A stretch of DNA of 64,000 nt from NCBI RefSeq assembly GCF_032121415.1, contig NZ_CP135079.1, positions 434,001 to 498,000 of the forward strand, given 5' to 3'. The notes below the pieces were generated by a model, which saw nothing but the letters and a program-made list of their open reading frames with translations, made no database searches and was not told where the DNA came from. The stretch is from Streptomyces parvus (GTDB lineage Bacteria; Actinomycetota; Actinomycetes; Streptomycetales; Streptomycetaceae). Shown here in pieces: positions 35,798 through 43,825 of the stretch; within the stretch, counting starts at the first letter, position 1, and every line of letters begins with the position of its first letter. The translations under genes were made by a program, and so were the position numbers.

Positions 35798-36377
35798 GAT
35801 CATCTCGTTCTGGGCGGGGACCCGCCGCGGGAAAGGGGCGGGCAGAGCTGGGCGGCGCGGTCCGGGCCGCGGGGACAGGGCAGCCGCCACCAACGCACCG
35901 GCGAGCGGAGTCCGGGCGTGGGGCGGTGAGGGAGTCAGTCGGGGAAGCGCGCCGGCCGCGGACGGGCGGGCGCGCCGACGACCGGCGGGCGAAGGACCGT
36001 CGGCGGACCGAGCGCAGGGAGGCACCTCGTCGCGGGTGGCCGGTTACGGGGCGCCCGTGCAGACGGATGCGCGGCACCACAAGCGTCAACGACCGGAGCC
36101 GCGACCGAGGCCATGAGGGCGGCGCGGCCAAGGGGAGAGAGGTTCACGGGAAACTCCACGGAAGCAGGAAGAATTCTCACGGGCCGTTTCCTGACCTCCA
36201 GCGCATCATTATGCCCTCTCGTGTCCGGCGCGGTCGGCCCGGCGTCGCCAAGCCGCACCGCTCCGGCCGGAAATCGCCCTGGCACTACGGAAGCGCTGCT
36301 CAGCGGGGGTTCGGCCCCGGGAACCGATCCCTTTCCAGTCCGCCGAGTCCATAGTCCCGGGTCCGCGGCTCCGACGG
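35798..36377. other. 580-nt intergenic region with a duplicated leader element
   Basis: No convincing gene. A 70-codon minus-strand frame (35935-36147, GTG start) has weak third-position bias and no recognisable family. The region carries repeat copy A at 36153-36216. It could be the long 5' leader of the GAF-ANTAR gene downstream on the minus strand. Confidence 0.5.
36153..36216 (-). repeat. Duplicated leader element, copy A
   Basis: 64 nt matching copy B at 36859-36920 from ACTCCA through GGAAGCAGG, GGCCG, TTCCTGACCT to TATGCCC, with about 2 nt of length difference. In copy B the element directly precedes the STAS start codon on the minus strand; in copy A it precedes only a doubtful short frame. 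Confidence 0.75.
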
Positions 36378-36854
36378 TCAGCGCTCACCCGGGACGCGGG
36401 GCCGGGACGTGTCCGCGTACGGGCCGAGCGGCCGCGGCGAGGCCCCGGTGGACGGCGGCGCGCTCCATCGGCCGCCGGGCTTCGCGTTACGGGAGGCCAC
36501 CGGCTCCGGCCGGCACCCCCGGCTGCGCAGCTCCGCTCCCGGGAGGGTGGCGGCGACCCGCAGTACGCGGTGGAGCCCGGCGGCGCTCAGGATCTCGCGG
36601 GCCTGGTCGTACCCCGCCACCACGGCCGTCGAGATGCCCCGCTCCTCGGCCTGGCCCCGTACCCGCAGGAGGAGCCCCACGGCCCGGGGGGTGAGCAGGG
36701 AGGTGCGGATGTCCACGATGACCGCCCGGGGGCCGCAGCACGGCAGCAGGCGGACGATCTCGCGCTCGATCGCCGACTCGTTGTCGAGGTCGACCACTTC
36801 GCCCAGTTCCACGACCAGGTGGGCGGCGTCGAGGTGATAGCTGAGCAGGAACAT
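36378..36854 (-). CDS. STAS-domain protein (anti-sigma antagonist-like)
   Basis: 158 residues; STAS fold in the first 110 (LLSYHLDAAHLVVELGEVVD, LPCCGPRAVIVDIRTSLLTP, AVGLLLRVRGQAEERGI), then a Pro/Arg-rich tail of about 45. At the place where SpoIIAA-type proteins have MDSSG, with the phosphorylated Ser, this protein has LTPRA, so classical kinase control appears lost. The ATG at 36854 has TTGGAG 5 nt upstream. Its leader is repeat copy B. It is flanked by two GAF-ANTAR genes, with an SigB-type sigma gene 3 kb away. Confidence 0.78.
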   Translation of the reverse strand: MFLLSYHLDAAHLVVELGEVVDLDNESAIEREIVRLLPCCGPRAVIVDIRTSLLTPRAVGLLLRVRGQAEERGISTAVVAGYDQAREILSAAGLHRVLRVAATLPGAELRSRGCRPEPVASRNAKPGGRWSAPPSTGASPRPLGPYADTSRPRVPGER

Positions 36855-36858
36855 GGGC

Positions 36859-36920
36859 ACTCCAAGGAAGCAGGGCTGAGTGCGCGGCCGCTTCCTGACC
36901 TGCGTGGGGCGCGTATGCCC
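36859..36920 (-). repeat. Duplicated leader element, copy B
   Basis: 62 nt immediately upstream of the STAS ATG, matching copy A at 36153-36216. On the minus strand it starts GGGCATA, includes AGGTCAGGAAG and GCTTCC arms able to pair, and ends with the TTGGAGT ribosome-binding region. GTGT lies 15 nt before GGGCAT, a weak SigB-type promoter match. Confidence 0.75.
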
Positions 36921-37053
36921 GCCCCGCGGCACTCGACACCTGTCCGCCGACGACAGGCGAGGGGCGGTGCCACCACCCCCGGGAGGGAGGGGCGCGGCAC
37001 GCCCCGTACAGTGCCATGCTGGTCCCAGGGTCCAGGCCCGGAAAGGAGCGATC

Positions 37054-37791
37054 ATGGCTGATGACGGAGTGCTCACGCCGGGTCCGCCCGACCTCGTCTC
37101 CCTTCTGCTGGACACGGACACGCTGGACGAGTTCCTCCGGGCACTGGCCCGGAGCGCCCTGCACATGTCGCCCACGGCCGACGGGTGCGGGGTCACCCTG
37201 GAGCGTCAGAACCGCCCCCTGACCGTGGCGAGCGCGGGTATCAGCGCCCCGCCGCTGGACGAGGCCCAGTACGGGCAGGACGACGGCCCCTGCCTGGAGG
37301 CGCTGCGCGAGGGGCACGAGGTCAGCGTGAGCGACATGCGCGAGGAGCGCCGGTGGAACGGCTACCCCGCCTTCGCGGTCGCCTCCGGGACCCGGTCGTC
37401 GCTGTCCCTGCCGATCGCGGCGCACTCCCATACGGCGGGCGCCCTGAACCTCTACTCGCCGAAGGAGAACGGCTTCGCGGACGCCGATCTGAGCGGGCTG
37501 CGCGCCCTCGCCGCCCAGGCGACGGGGGCCGTCGCCCTCGCCCAGCGGCTCTCGGACACCCGGACCTTCACCTCCGACCTGGAAGCCGCTCTCCAGTCAC
37601 GCGCCGTGATCGACCAGGCGGCCGGGATCGTCATGAACCAGCGCCGCTGCAGTTCGGAGGAGGCGCTGCGGACCCTGCGTACCGCGTCGCAGCATCGCAA
37701 CGTGAAACTCCGGGACCTCTGTGCGCAGTTGGTCGGCAGCGTCTCCGGCACGCCTCCCACCGGCGGCCGCGTCCTGCGCCCCCGTCCGTGA
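37054..37791 (+). CDS. GAF-ANTAR regulator, copy 2
   Basis: 245 residues, GAF domain at about 15-165 (TLDEFLRALARSALHMSPTA, DEAQYGQDDGPCLEALREGH, LSLPIAAHSHTAGALNLYSP) and ANTAR domain after (LEAALQSRAVIDQAAGIVMN, ASQHRNVKLRDLCAQLV). More than half of positions are identical to copy 1 by eye. AAAGGAG lies 7 nt before the ATG. It is divergent from the STAS gene, and a SigB-type promoter lies downstream of it for the next unit. The ligand of the GAF domain is unknown. Confidence 0.85.
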   Translation: MADDGVLTPGPPDLVSLLLDTDTLDEFLRALARSALHMSPTADGCGVTLERQNRPLTVASAGISAPPLDEAQYGQDDGPCLEALREGHEVSVSDMREERRWNGYPAFAVASGTRSSLSLPIAAHSHTAGALNLYSPKENGFADADLSGLRALAAQATGAVALAQRLSDTRTFTSDLEAALQSRAVIDQAAGIVMNQRRCSSEEALRTLRTASQHRNVKLRDLCAQLVGSVSGTPPTGGRVLRPRP

Positions 37792-37831
37792 CCTGAGGGC
37801 GGACACGTACGGTCGAACATCGGCCGGGCAT

Positions 37832-37855
37832 GTTTGGCATTCGTCGCGGGGGTAC
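37832..37855 (+). promoter_or_regulatory. SigB-type promoter upstream of the 108-residue stress protein gene
   Basis: GTTT at 37832-37835 and GGGTAC at 37850-37855 with a 14-nt spacer match the Streptomyces SigB consensus (GNNT-N14-16-GGGTAY). It lies about 200 nt before the start at 38053; the 261-nt gap holds no other gene. Confidence 0.6.
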
Positions 37856-38052
37856 CCCTGCAGCAGGTATCCGGCGTACGCGGAGCTCAGGCGCCGACCG
37901 GTTGGGAGAACAGCCATCGGCGCCGTCCGCCGGCTTCAGGGGCACCACTCCTTGTCACGCCTCCAGGGGCGTCCTTTCCGTGCGCGTTGTTTAGTGGGAT
38001 CGGTAGGGGAAACGCGGAGATCGTCCCCCCGAGACAGAGTGAGGAGCACGTC

Positions 38053-38379
38053 ATGCCGGCCGGATCGAACAAGAAGCGGGAACGGCAGTACGAGCACATC
38101 AAGGAGAGCCAGGAGGAACAGGGGGCGTCGAAGGGCCGCGCGAAGGAGATCGCGGCCCGGACCGTCAACAAGGAGCGCGCCCGGTCCGGCGAGTCGAAGA
38201 CGGCGAGCAGGACGTCGACGCAGGACAGGAAGTCCGCCTACGAGCGTGGCGGTGAACGCTCCCACAAGGGCGCGCAGGGTCCCACGAAGGACCAGCTCTA
38301 CGCCGAGGCGAAGAAGAAGAACATCGACGGGCGTTCCTCCATGAACAAGGAACAGCTCCGCAAGGCCCTCGGACGCTGA
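38053..38379 (+). CDS. Basic stress-associated protein with Rho-N/SAP-like C-terminus
   Basis: 108 residues, highly charged and hydrophilic. The N-terminus MPAGSNKKRERQYEHIKES and KGRAKEIAARTVNKERARSG, and the C-terminal TKDQLYAEAKKKNIDGRSSM plus NKEQLRKALG, match a common Streptomyces family often labelled plasmid stabilization protein. The C-terminal 35 residues resemble a Rho N-terminal/SAP helix pair that may bind nucleic acid. GAGGAG precedes the ATG. A SigB-type promoter lies upstream. The plasmid label is probably a misnomer; a stress or DNA-binding role is more likely. Confidence 0.8.
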   Translation: MPAGSNKKRERQYEHIKESQEEQGASKGRAKEIAARTVNKERARSGESKTASRTSTQDRKSAYERGGERSHKGAQGPTKDQLYAEAKKKNIDGRSSMNKEQLRKALGR

Positions 38380-38435
38380 CGGCCGGCCCCACCCGGGTCC
38401 GACAGCCGCCCGCCCGCACGACGGAGGAGCAGAAG

Positions 38436-38912
38436 ATGCCCGCAGACGCACGCGGTGACGATGTGTACCAGCCGCAGGACGACGACGGCTCCATCCCCCC
38501 GAACGACGAGCTCGACCTGGAGAACACGCTCGGCGAACGGGACCTGGACGACCAGATGGAAGAGGGCTACAGCCCTCCCGAACGCCCCCTCGGTGTGACC
38601 AAGTTCGGCACGACGGGGGCGGAGGAGCGCCGCGGCGAATCGCTGGACCAGCGGCTCGCCCAGGAGGTCGACGATGTGGAACCGCCCGCCGGAGACGGCA
38701 TCGGCGACCTCGCCGAGGGCGAGGGAGAGCCCCGGGAAGGGTCCACCGCCGAGCCCCGGGCAGGCCGGCTCAGCGGCGCGGACGACGCGACCGGGCGGGA
38801 GAACGACGTCTTCGCCGAGGACGTGGGCATCGACGGCGGAGCCGCTTCGGCCGAGGAAGCGGCCGTCCATGTCACGGACGAGGCGGACATCCCCCAGGGC
38901 CGCGACGCCTGA
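38436..38912 (+). CDS. DUF5709 protein
   Basis: 158 residues, very acidic and probably disordered. It has the DUF5709 features DDVYQPQDDDGS, NTLGERDLDDQMEEGYSPPE and RPLGVTKFGTTGAEE in the N-terminal third, then RGESLDQRLAQEVDD. No TM or signal. GGAGGAG lies 7 nt before the ATG. It follows the stress protein gene by 56 nt and is probably in the same SigB-controlled unit. Function unknown; the family is restricted to actinobacteria. Confidence 0.83.
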   Translation: MPADARGDDVYQPQDDDGSIPPNDELDLENTLGERDLDDQMEEGYSPPERPLGVTKFGTTGAEERRGESLDQRLAQEVDDVEPPAGDGIGDLAEGEGEPREGSTAEPRAGRLSGADDATGRENDVFAEDVGIDGGAASAEEAAVHVTDEADIPQGRDA

Positions 38913-38954
38913 CGGCGGGGGAAGACGGGCGAGCGGCGAGAGGAACGGCTGAGC

Positions 38955-39623
38955 ATGGCAGGCGCGGCGATCTTCGATGTGGACGGCACGCTCACGGACA
39001 CCAACCACCTGCACGTCGTGGCGTGGTGGGAGGCGTTCCGGCAGGCCGGGCACACGGTGCCGATGCCGGACATCCACCGGGCGGTCGGGCTCGGCTCCGG
39101 TGACCTGATCGAGCGGCTGCTCGGTGCCGATCGGGATCCCGAGCAGGACGAGGCCATCAGCTCCGCGCACACGGTCCTCTACGGAACGTACTTCGACCGG
39201 CTCCCCGCCTTCCGGTGTGCGGGCGATCTGCTGCGCACCCTGGCCGGACGTGACTGGCGGATCGTCCTCGCCACCTCGGCGAGCGGGGCGGAGCTCGCGG
39301 CGCTGCGGCGGGCGGTGGACGCGGACGAGGCCATCCGGGCCACGGCGAGTTCGGACGACGTGGAGCACGGCAAGCCGTCCGCGGAACCCGTGGAGCTGGC
39401 CTGCCGCCTGGTCGGCGCCACTCCGGAGCAGGCGGTGTTCGTGGGCGACACGGTGTGGGACATGGAGGCGGCGACCCGGGCCGGGGTACGCGCGGTGGCC
39501 CTTCTGTCGGGCGGTATCCCGCGCGCCGACCTGGAGCGGGCGGGGGCGGACGCGGTCTTCCGGGACGTCGCCGATCTGCTCGCCCACCTCGACGACAGCC
39601 CGTTCGGTCCGGGCCCCGCCTGA
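38955..39623 (+). CDS. HAD-superfamily hydrolase (phosphoglycolate phosphatase-like)
   Basis: 222 residues. Motif I is FDVDGTLTDTN with the nucleophile Asp; motif II is LATSASG; motif III Lys is in EHGKPS; motif IV is FVGDTVWDMEAA. The helical cap between motifs I and II puts it in the cap-type-1 group with PGPase and beta-phosphoglucomutase. The first acidic pair is DVD, as usual. It lies 42 nt after DUF5709. The phosphorylated substrate is not predictable. Confidence 0.87.
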   Translation: MAGAAIFDVDGTLTDTNHLHVVAWWEAFRQAGHTVPMPDIHRAVGLGSGDLIERLLGADRDPEQDEAISSAHTVLYGTYFDRLPAFRCAGDLLRTLAGRDWRIVLATSASGAELAALRRAVDADEAIRATASSDDVEHGKPSAEPVELACRLVGATPEQAVFVGDTVWDMEAATRAGVRAVALLSGGIPRADLERAGADAVFRDVADLLAHLDDSPFGPGPA

Positions 39624-39654
39624 CTCGCCCGGACCGGAGCCTCGGGGCATCCTT

Positions 39655-39679
39655 GTTTAGCACCCATTTCACCGGGTAT
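39655..39679 (+). promoter_or_regulatory. SigB-type promoter upstream of the sigma factor gene
   Basis: GTTT at 39655-39658 and GGGTAT at 39674-39679 with a 15-nt spacer, a full match to the SigB-type consensus, 116 nt before the sigma factor start. Suggests autoregulation or control by a paralogous SigB-type factor. Confidence 0.65.
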
Positions 39680-39794
39680 GGGGCGTTTCGTGCTTCGGAC
39701 AAGAGGCGCGCCCGTGGGAATCCGGGCCGTATCTGTCCGGCCCGGTGTCCTTCCCGCGGCGGCCCTGACGCATCGTCGACGAGGAGTGACCGCC

Positions 39795-40589
39795 ATGCAG
39801 GCAGCAGCCGCCCCCGAGCCCGACCGTCCCACGGACGCCGCGTCGCCCGACCGGGCGTTCCAGAGGCTGCGGGCGCTTCCTCCGGGGCCGGAGCGCGACG
39901 CGGTGCGCGAGGAGACGATCTGTACGTGGCTCCCGATGGCCCACCGGATCGCCACCCGGTTCCGCAACCGCGGCGAAGCCATGGATGATCTGCGGCAGGT
40001 GGCCGCGATGGGGCTCGTCAAGGCGGTCGACCGCTACGACCCCGAGCGGGGCAAGGCCTTCGAGACCTATGCCGTACCCACCATCACGGGCGAGCTGAAG
40101 CGGCACTTCCGCGACCACACCTGGGACGTCCATGTGCCGCGCCGCGTCCAGGACCTCCGCAACCGGGTGCGGGTCGCCCGGCGCGAGCTGGCGCAGAGCA
40201 GCGGGGGCGGGTCCCCGACCTGCGCCGAGATCGCCGCGGCCACCGGGCTCGGCGAGGAGGACGTGCTGCTGGGCCTGGAGGCCCTGGAGAGCTACAGCGC
40301 CCTCTCCCTGGATGCCGAACCCGCCGGTGTGGAGGGCGGTTCGCCCCTCGGCGACCGGCTGGGCTCCTGCGACAGGGCCCTGGACACCGCCGTCGACCGC
40401 GAGGCCGTCAAGCCGGGGCTGCGGGAGCTTCCGGAGCGGGAGCGGACCATCCTGTACCTCCGGTACTTCCAGGACATGACCCAGGTGCGGATCGCCGAAC
40501 GCCTCGGCATCTCCCAGATGCACGTGTCGCGCCTGCTCAGCCGGTCCTGCGCGCGCGTGCGCGAGGGCGTGCTCCAGGAAGCCCTCTGA
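39795..40589 (+). CDS. SigB/SigF-type RNA polymerase sigma factor
   Basis: 264 residues, group 3 sigma-70. Region 2 is DLRQVAAMGLVKAVDRYDPE then GKAFETYAVPTITGELKRHF and DHTWDVHVPRRVQDL; region 3 SGGGSPTCAEIAAATGL; region 4 ERERTILYLRYFQDMTQVRI with AERLGISQMHVSRLL. GELKRHFRD and VHVPRR are hallmarks of the SigB/SigF branch. ATG at 39795 has GAGGAG 8 nt upstream; an in-frame GTG at 39786 overlaps that sequence. A matching SigB-type promoter lies upstream. No anti-sigma gene is adjacent; the STAS protein at 36.4 kb is the nearest partner-type gene. Confidence 0.9.
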   Translation: MQAAAAPEPDRPTDAASPDRAFQRLRALPPGPERDAVREETICTWLPMAHRIATRFRNRGEAMDDLRQVAAMGLVKAVDRYDPERGKAFETYAVPTITGELKRHFRDHTWDVHVPRRVQDLRNRVRVARRELAQSSGGGSPTCAEIAAATGLGEEDVLLGLEALESYSALSLDAEPAGVEGGSPLGDRLGSCDRALDTAVDREAVKPGLRELPERERTILYLRYFQDMTQVRIAERLGISQMHVSRLLSRSCARVREGVLQEAL

Positions 40590-40619
40590 AGGCAGGGCCC
40601 CCTGGCGGGCCTGGGCAGG

Positions 40620-41804
40620 TCAGGGGATGAGCAGGGTCTTGATCATGCCGTCACCCTTCTTCCGGAACGTGTCGTACGCCTGAGGACCCTCTTCGAGCGG
40701 CAGGTGGTGGGTGGCGAAGGAGTCCACGCCGAGCGGGTCGCTGTCGATGAGCAGGGGCAGAAGGTCGTCGACCCAGCGTTTGACGTTGGCCTGGCCCATG
40801 CGGACCTGGATCTGCTTGTCGAACAGGGTGAGCATCGGCATCGGGTCGGCGGAGCCGCCGTACACGCCGGAGACGGAGATCGTGCCGCCCCTGCGCACCA
40901 AATCGATGGCCGTGTGCAGCGCGGCGAGCCGGTCGATGCCCGCTGTCTCCATCAGGCGCTGGGCGAGCGCGTCGGGCAGCAGCCCGACCGCCGTGTGTGC
41001 GGCCTTGGCCACGGGCGAGCCATGGGCCTCCATGCCCACGGCGTCGATCACCGCGTCCGTGCCACGCCCGTCCGTGAGGTCGCGGACGGCCTCCCCGAGG
41101 TTCTTGCCGTAACGGCGCAGGTCGAGGCAGGTGGCGCCGTACCCGCTGACCCGGTCGAGACGCTCGGGGACCAGATCGACACCGATGACGAGGCCGGCGC
41201 CCCGGTGGAGGGCGATCCGGGCGGCCATGGCGCCGATCGGGCCGAGGCCGAGGACGGTGACGCTGCCGCCGGGCGGGATGCCCGCGTACTCCACGGCCTG
41301 CCAGGCGGTGGGCAGGACGTCGGAGAGGAAGACGAAACGGTCGTCCGGCGGACCGTCCGGGACTTTGATGGGCAGGGCGTTGCCGAACGGGACCCGCAGA
41401 TATTCGGCCTGTCCTCCGGGCACCTGGCCGTAGAGCTTGGTGAACCCGAACAGGGACGCTCCCGTGCCGCGCTCGCGCACCTGGGTCGTCTCGCACTGGG
41501 AGTGCAGCCCCTGCCCGCACATGTAGCAGTGACCGCAGGACACGTTGAAGGGGATCACGACCCGGTCCCCCGGTGCGACGGCGGTGACTTCGGGTCCGAC
41601 CTCCTCCACCACGCCCATGGGCTCGTGCCCGAGGATGTCGCCGGGGTCGAGATAGGGGCCGAGCACTTCGCACAGGTGGAGATCGGAGCCGCAGATGCCC
41701 GTGGACGTGATCCTCACGATGATGTCCGTCGGGTCCTGGATCCGCGGGTCCGGGACGGTCTCCACGCGGACGTCCCGCTTTCCTTGATAGGTCAACGCGC
41801 GCAC
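40620..41804 (-). CDS. Zinc-dependent alcohol dehydrogenase (FdhA-like)
   Basis: 394 residues, medium-chain dehydrogenase. Catalytic zinc ligands are in GICGSDLHL and GHEPMGVVEEVG; structural-zinc cysteines are in CGHCYMCGQGLHSQC; the cofactor motif is VLGLGPIGAMAA with the acidic VDLVPERL. Insertions around LLPDALAQRLMETAGIDRL place it near glutathione-independent formaldehyde dehydrogenase-like enzymes. Start is GTG at 41804 with AAAGGAG 7 nt upstream. A SigB-like promoter lies 66-90 nt before it, consistent with a detoxification role under stress. Confidence 0.87.
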   Translation of the reverse strand: MRALTYQGKRDVRVETVPDPRIQDPTDIIVRITSTGICGSDLHLCEVLGPYLDPGDILGHEPMGVVEEVGPEVTAVAPGDRVVIPFNVSCGHCYMCGQGLHSQCETTQVRERGTGASLFGFTKLYGQVPGGQAEYLRVPFGNALPIKVPDGPPDDRFVFLSDVLPTAWQAVEYAGIPPGGSVTVLGLGPIGAMAARIALHRGAGLVIGVDLVPERLDRVSGYGATCLDLRRYGKNLGEAVRDLTDGRGTDAVIDAVGMEAHGSPVAKAAHTAVGLLPDALAQRLMETAGIDRLAALHTAIDLVRRGGTISVSGVYGGSADPMPMLTLFDKQIQVRMGQANVKRWVDDLLPLLIDSDPLGVDSFATHHLPLEEGPQAYDTFRKKGDGMIKTLLIP

Positions 41805-41869
41805 AGTCGCACTCCTTTCCGTACAGTCCGGTCGCCTTCGCGGGTTTTCCCGCAATGGCCGAACGCCGG

Positions 41870-41894
41870 GTTCCCAACACGTCCGGAACCAAAC
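41870..41894 (-). promoter_or_regulatory. SigB-like promoter for the alcohol dehydrogenase
   Basis: On the minus strand, GTTT (41894-41891), a 15-nt spacer and GGGAAC (41875-41870), one mismatch from GGGTAC. Located in the 154-nt divergent gap. Confidence 0.4.
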
Positions 41895-41958
41895 AGACGG
41901 CGGCCCGGTCGACGGGTCGCCGTCCGGCCTTTCGAGAGGATTCTGAGAGGATGGAGCC

Positions 41959-42495
41959 ATGGGAAACAGCGCTCTCATCGTCATCGACATGATCAACACG
42001 TACGACCACCCCGACGCCGAGTTGCTCGTCCCCTCCGTCCGCAAGGCGCTCCCGCACCTCAGGCGCCTGATCGACCGCGCTCGCGCGGAGGGCGTACCCG
42101 TCATCTACGCGAACGACAATTTCGGCCAATGGCGCTCCCATCACGGCGAGATCGTCGAGACGACTCTCGCGGGCAAGAACGCGGAACTGGTCGAGCCCCT
42201 GCTGCCGGACGACGATTCCCTTTTCGTCGTCAAGGCCCGGCACTCCATTTTCTACGAGACGCCGCTCAGCTATCTTCTCTCCGAATTGCAGGCGGACCAT
42301 GTGGTGCTCTGCGGTCAGGTGACGGAGCAGTGCGTGCTGTATTCGGCGCTCGACGCGCATATCCGCCATCTGCGGGTGACGGTGCCCAGGGATGCCGTGG
42401 CGCATATCCACGGCGATCTCGCCGAGGCCGCCCTGCGCATGATGGAGCGCAACATGGGGGCCACGGTCCTCGACGCGGACGACCTCTCCTTCTGA
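41959..42495 (+). CDS. Isochorismatase-family cysteine hydrolase
   Basis: 178 residues. The triad is visible: Asp in ALIVIDMINTYDH, Lys in VVKARHSIFYETPL, and nucleophile Cys in LCGQVTEQCVLYSAL. The compact size fits nicotinamidase/ureidoacrylate amidohydrolase-type members. The ATG at 41959 follows GAGAGG 6-7 nt upstream. It is divergent from the alcohol dehydrogenase with a SigB-like promoter between. The amide or ester substrate is not predictable. Confidence 0.86.
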   Translation: MGNSALIVIDMINTYDHPDAELLVPSVRKALPHLRRLIDRARAEGVPVIYANDNFGQWRSHHGEIVETTLAGKNAELVEPLLPDDDSLFVVKARHSIFYETPLSYLLSELQADHVVLCGQVTEQCVLYSALDAHIRHLRVTVPRDAVAHIHGDLAEAALRMMERNMGATVLDADDLSF

Positions 42496-42524
42496 ATCCG
42501 CCCTTCTTCTTGCGCCCCGCCTTC

Positions 42525-43556
42525 TCAGGGCGTCAGCGGTGTGCGCAGTGCCGATCGGCCCTCGCGCCACGCCGCCAGCAGGTGGTCGCCGAGGAGGTCC
42601 TCCAGGTAACCGGTCGCCTCGATGCCCAGCACGACGTCGGCCGCCAGGCCGGGCTCGTCCTCCAGCAGGCCGCCGATCACCTCGTGGCGCACCACCTGTT
42701 CGTGGACCGCGTCGGCCTCCACGTGCTCGTCGTAGAAGCGCTGGGCGGCGGGGCCCGCGCCGACGCGGCGCAGGGCTTCGGCCAGCCGCCTCGACCCGGG
42801 GGACGAGGTGATCTCCACGGTGGCGAAGTGCCCGACCAGGGCGCCCCGCAGCCGCCGGTGCAGGCCGAAGAGGGACATCATGTTGACGATGGGCAACGCC
42901 TGGGCGGGCGCGGCGTCGAGGTAGCGGCCGTACCGGGCGTCGAGGCCGAGGTCGGTCATCAGGTCTGCGAAGAGCTGGGCGTGGACGTCCTCCGCCCGTC
43001 CCGCACCGAACTCGTCGAACTCGACGGCGACCATGCCCGCCTTCGCCCGTCCCTGGAGCCTGGGCACCACCCACAGATGCGGATCGGCCTCCTTCAGGTG
43101 GTAGAGCGAGCGCACGGCGGCGTACTCGCGCAGCTGCCACAGCTCGCCCTCCCGCCGGAGGTGGTGGCTGACGCTGTGGCCGTCGTCCCCGACGGGTTCC
43201 AGCTGGAGCGCTTCCACCGCCTGCGCCACGTCCGTGCCGCCGGAGCCGGCGTCGCGGCGGAGCGCGTCCAGGAAGACGTCCTCGGCCGCCGCGCGCACGC
43301 CGAGCAGGGCGGGGTCCCATTCCAGGCGCTCGTCCACGCCGGCGAACCCCCGGTAGTGGAGCTCGTACAGGACGTACAGGAGGAGGTGGAGGTCGTCCCC
43401 GTACGGATCGGAGCGGCGGACCGCGTCGGCGGCCGGCAGGCGGGTACCGCTGCCCGCCAGCACGGCGAGGACGCTCTCGCTGAGGGGTCCGCGCGCCGGA
43501 GGGAGCGCGGGGGGCGCCGCCGGGCTGTCTCGGGGCGTGGTGGCCTGGGTCGTCAC
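42525..43556 (-). CDS. Haem-oxygenase-like iron-containing redox enzyme
   Basis: 343 residues, mostly helical. The metal-ligand motifs of the iron-containing redox/HDO family are visible: VEFDEFGAGRAEDVHAQLF (Glu...His) and FYDEHVEADAVHEQVV (Glu, Asp, His). Start is GTG at 43556; GTGA overlap with the CDSGH-type gene upstream shows coupling. Characterised relatives are di-iron oxygenases that fragment or oxidise amino-acid-derived substrates in natural-product and alkene biosynthesis. Here it sits after a CDGSH protein and a methyltransferase, so a small dedicated pathway is possible. Substrate unknown. Confidence 0.8.
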   Translation of the reverse strand: MTTQATTPRDSPAAPPALPPARGPLSESVLAVLAGSGTRLPAADAVRRSDPYGDDLHLLLYVLYELHYRGFAGVDERLEWDPALLGVRAAAEDVFLDALRRDAGSGGTDVAQAVEALQLEPVGDDGHSVSHHLRREGELWQLREYAAVRSLYHLKEADPHLWVVPRLQGRAKAGMVAVEFDEFGAGRAEDVHAQLFADLMTDLGLDARYGRYLDAAPAQALPIVNMMSLFGLHRRLRGALVGHFATVEITSSPGSRRLAEALRRVGAGPAAQRFYDEHVEADAVHEQVVRHEVIGGLLEDEPGLAADVVLGIEATGYLEDLLGDHLLAAWREGRSALRTPLTP

Positions 43557-43825
43557 GGTCGGGGCTCCTCCTCGTTCTCCTCGGGCTGTCGGCCGCCGTC
43601 GTCCGGGCGGCTTTCCGCAGGCCCGGCGGCGGGCTTGCGGCGGCGGTGGCTGGTGTCGCACCAGGGGTAGGCCCGGCTGCGACGGCAGGTGCAGATCGCG
43701 ACGACGAACCGGTCAGACCGCGTCGTCGTGCCGTCGTCGCCGACGACCTCGACCGGCCCTTCCACCAGGACCGGGCCTTCCCGGTTCACCACCACACGGC
43801 GTGGTGTCTCATTCCTTCCGGCCAC
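43553..43825 (-). CDS. CDGSH-type iron-sulfur protein
   Basis: 90 residues. The cluster motif is CTCRRSRAYPWCDTSH, giving Cys45, Cys47, Cys56 and His60, the 3Cys-1His ligand set of a [2Fe-2S] CDGSH domain. The rest is a short beta-rich N-terminus and an acidic/Pro tail. Start is GTG at 43825, inside the last codons of the methyltransferase gene (17-nt overlap); its TGA overlaps the oxidase GTG. The tight coupling suggests it donates electrons to, or serves as cluster partner of, the iron oxidase. Confidence 0.88.
   Translation of the reverse strand: MAGRNETPRRVVVNREGPVLVEGPVEVVGDDGTTTRSDRFVVAICTCRRSRAYPWCDTSHRRRKPAAGPAESRPDDGGRQPEENEEEPRP

Noticed and set aside
35935..36147. 70-codon minus-strand frame with GTG start after leader copy A
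   Set aside because: Tempting because copy B of the leader precedes a real STAS gene, but the peptide has no STAS similarity, weak third-position bias and a Pro/Arg-rich tail. Kept as intergenic.
37989..38012. Second SigB-type promoter (GTTT with GGGGAA/GGGAAA) near the 38053 gene
   Set aside because: Two mismatches in the -10 box; the copy at 37832-37855 is a full match.
38053..38379. Plasmid stabilization annotation as a sign of integrated plasmid
   Set aside because: This family is chromosomal and widespread in Streptomyces; no replication, transfer or partition genes are near.
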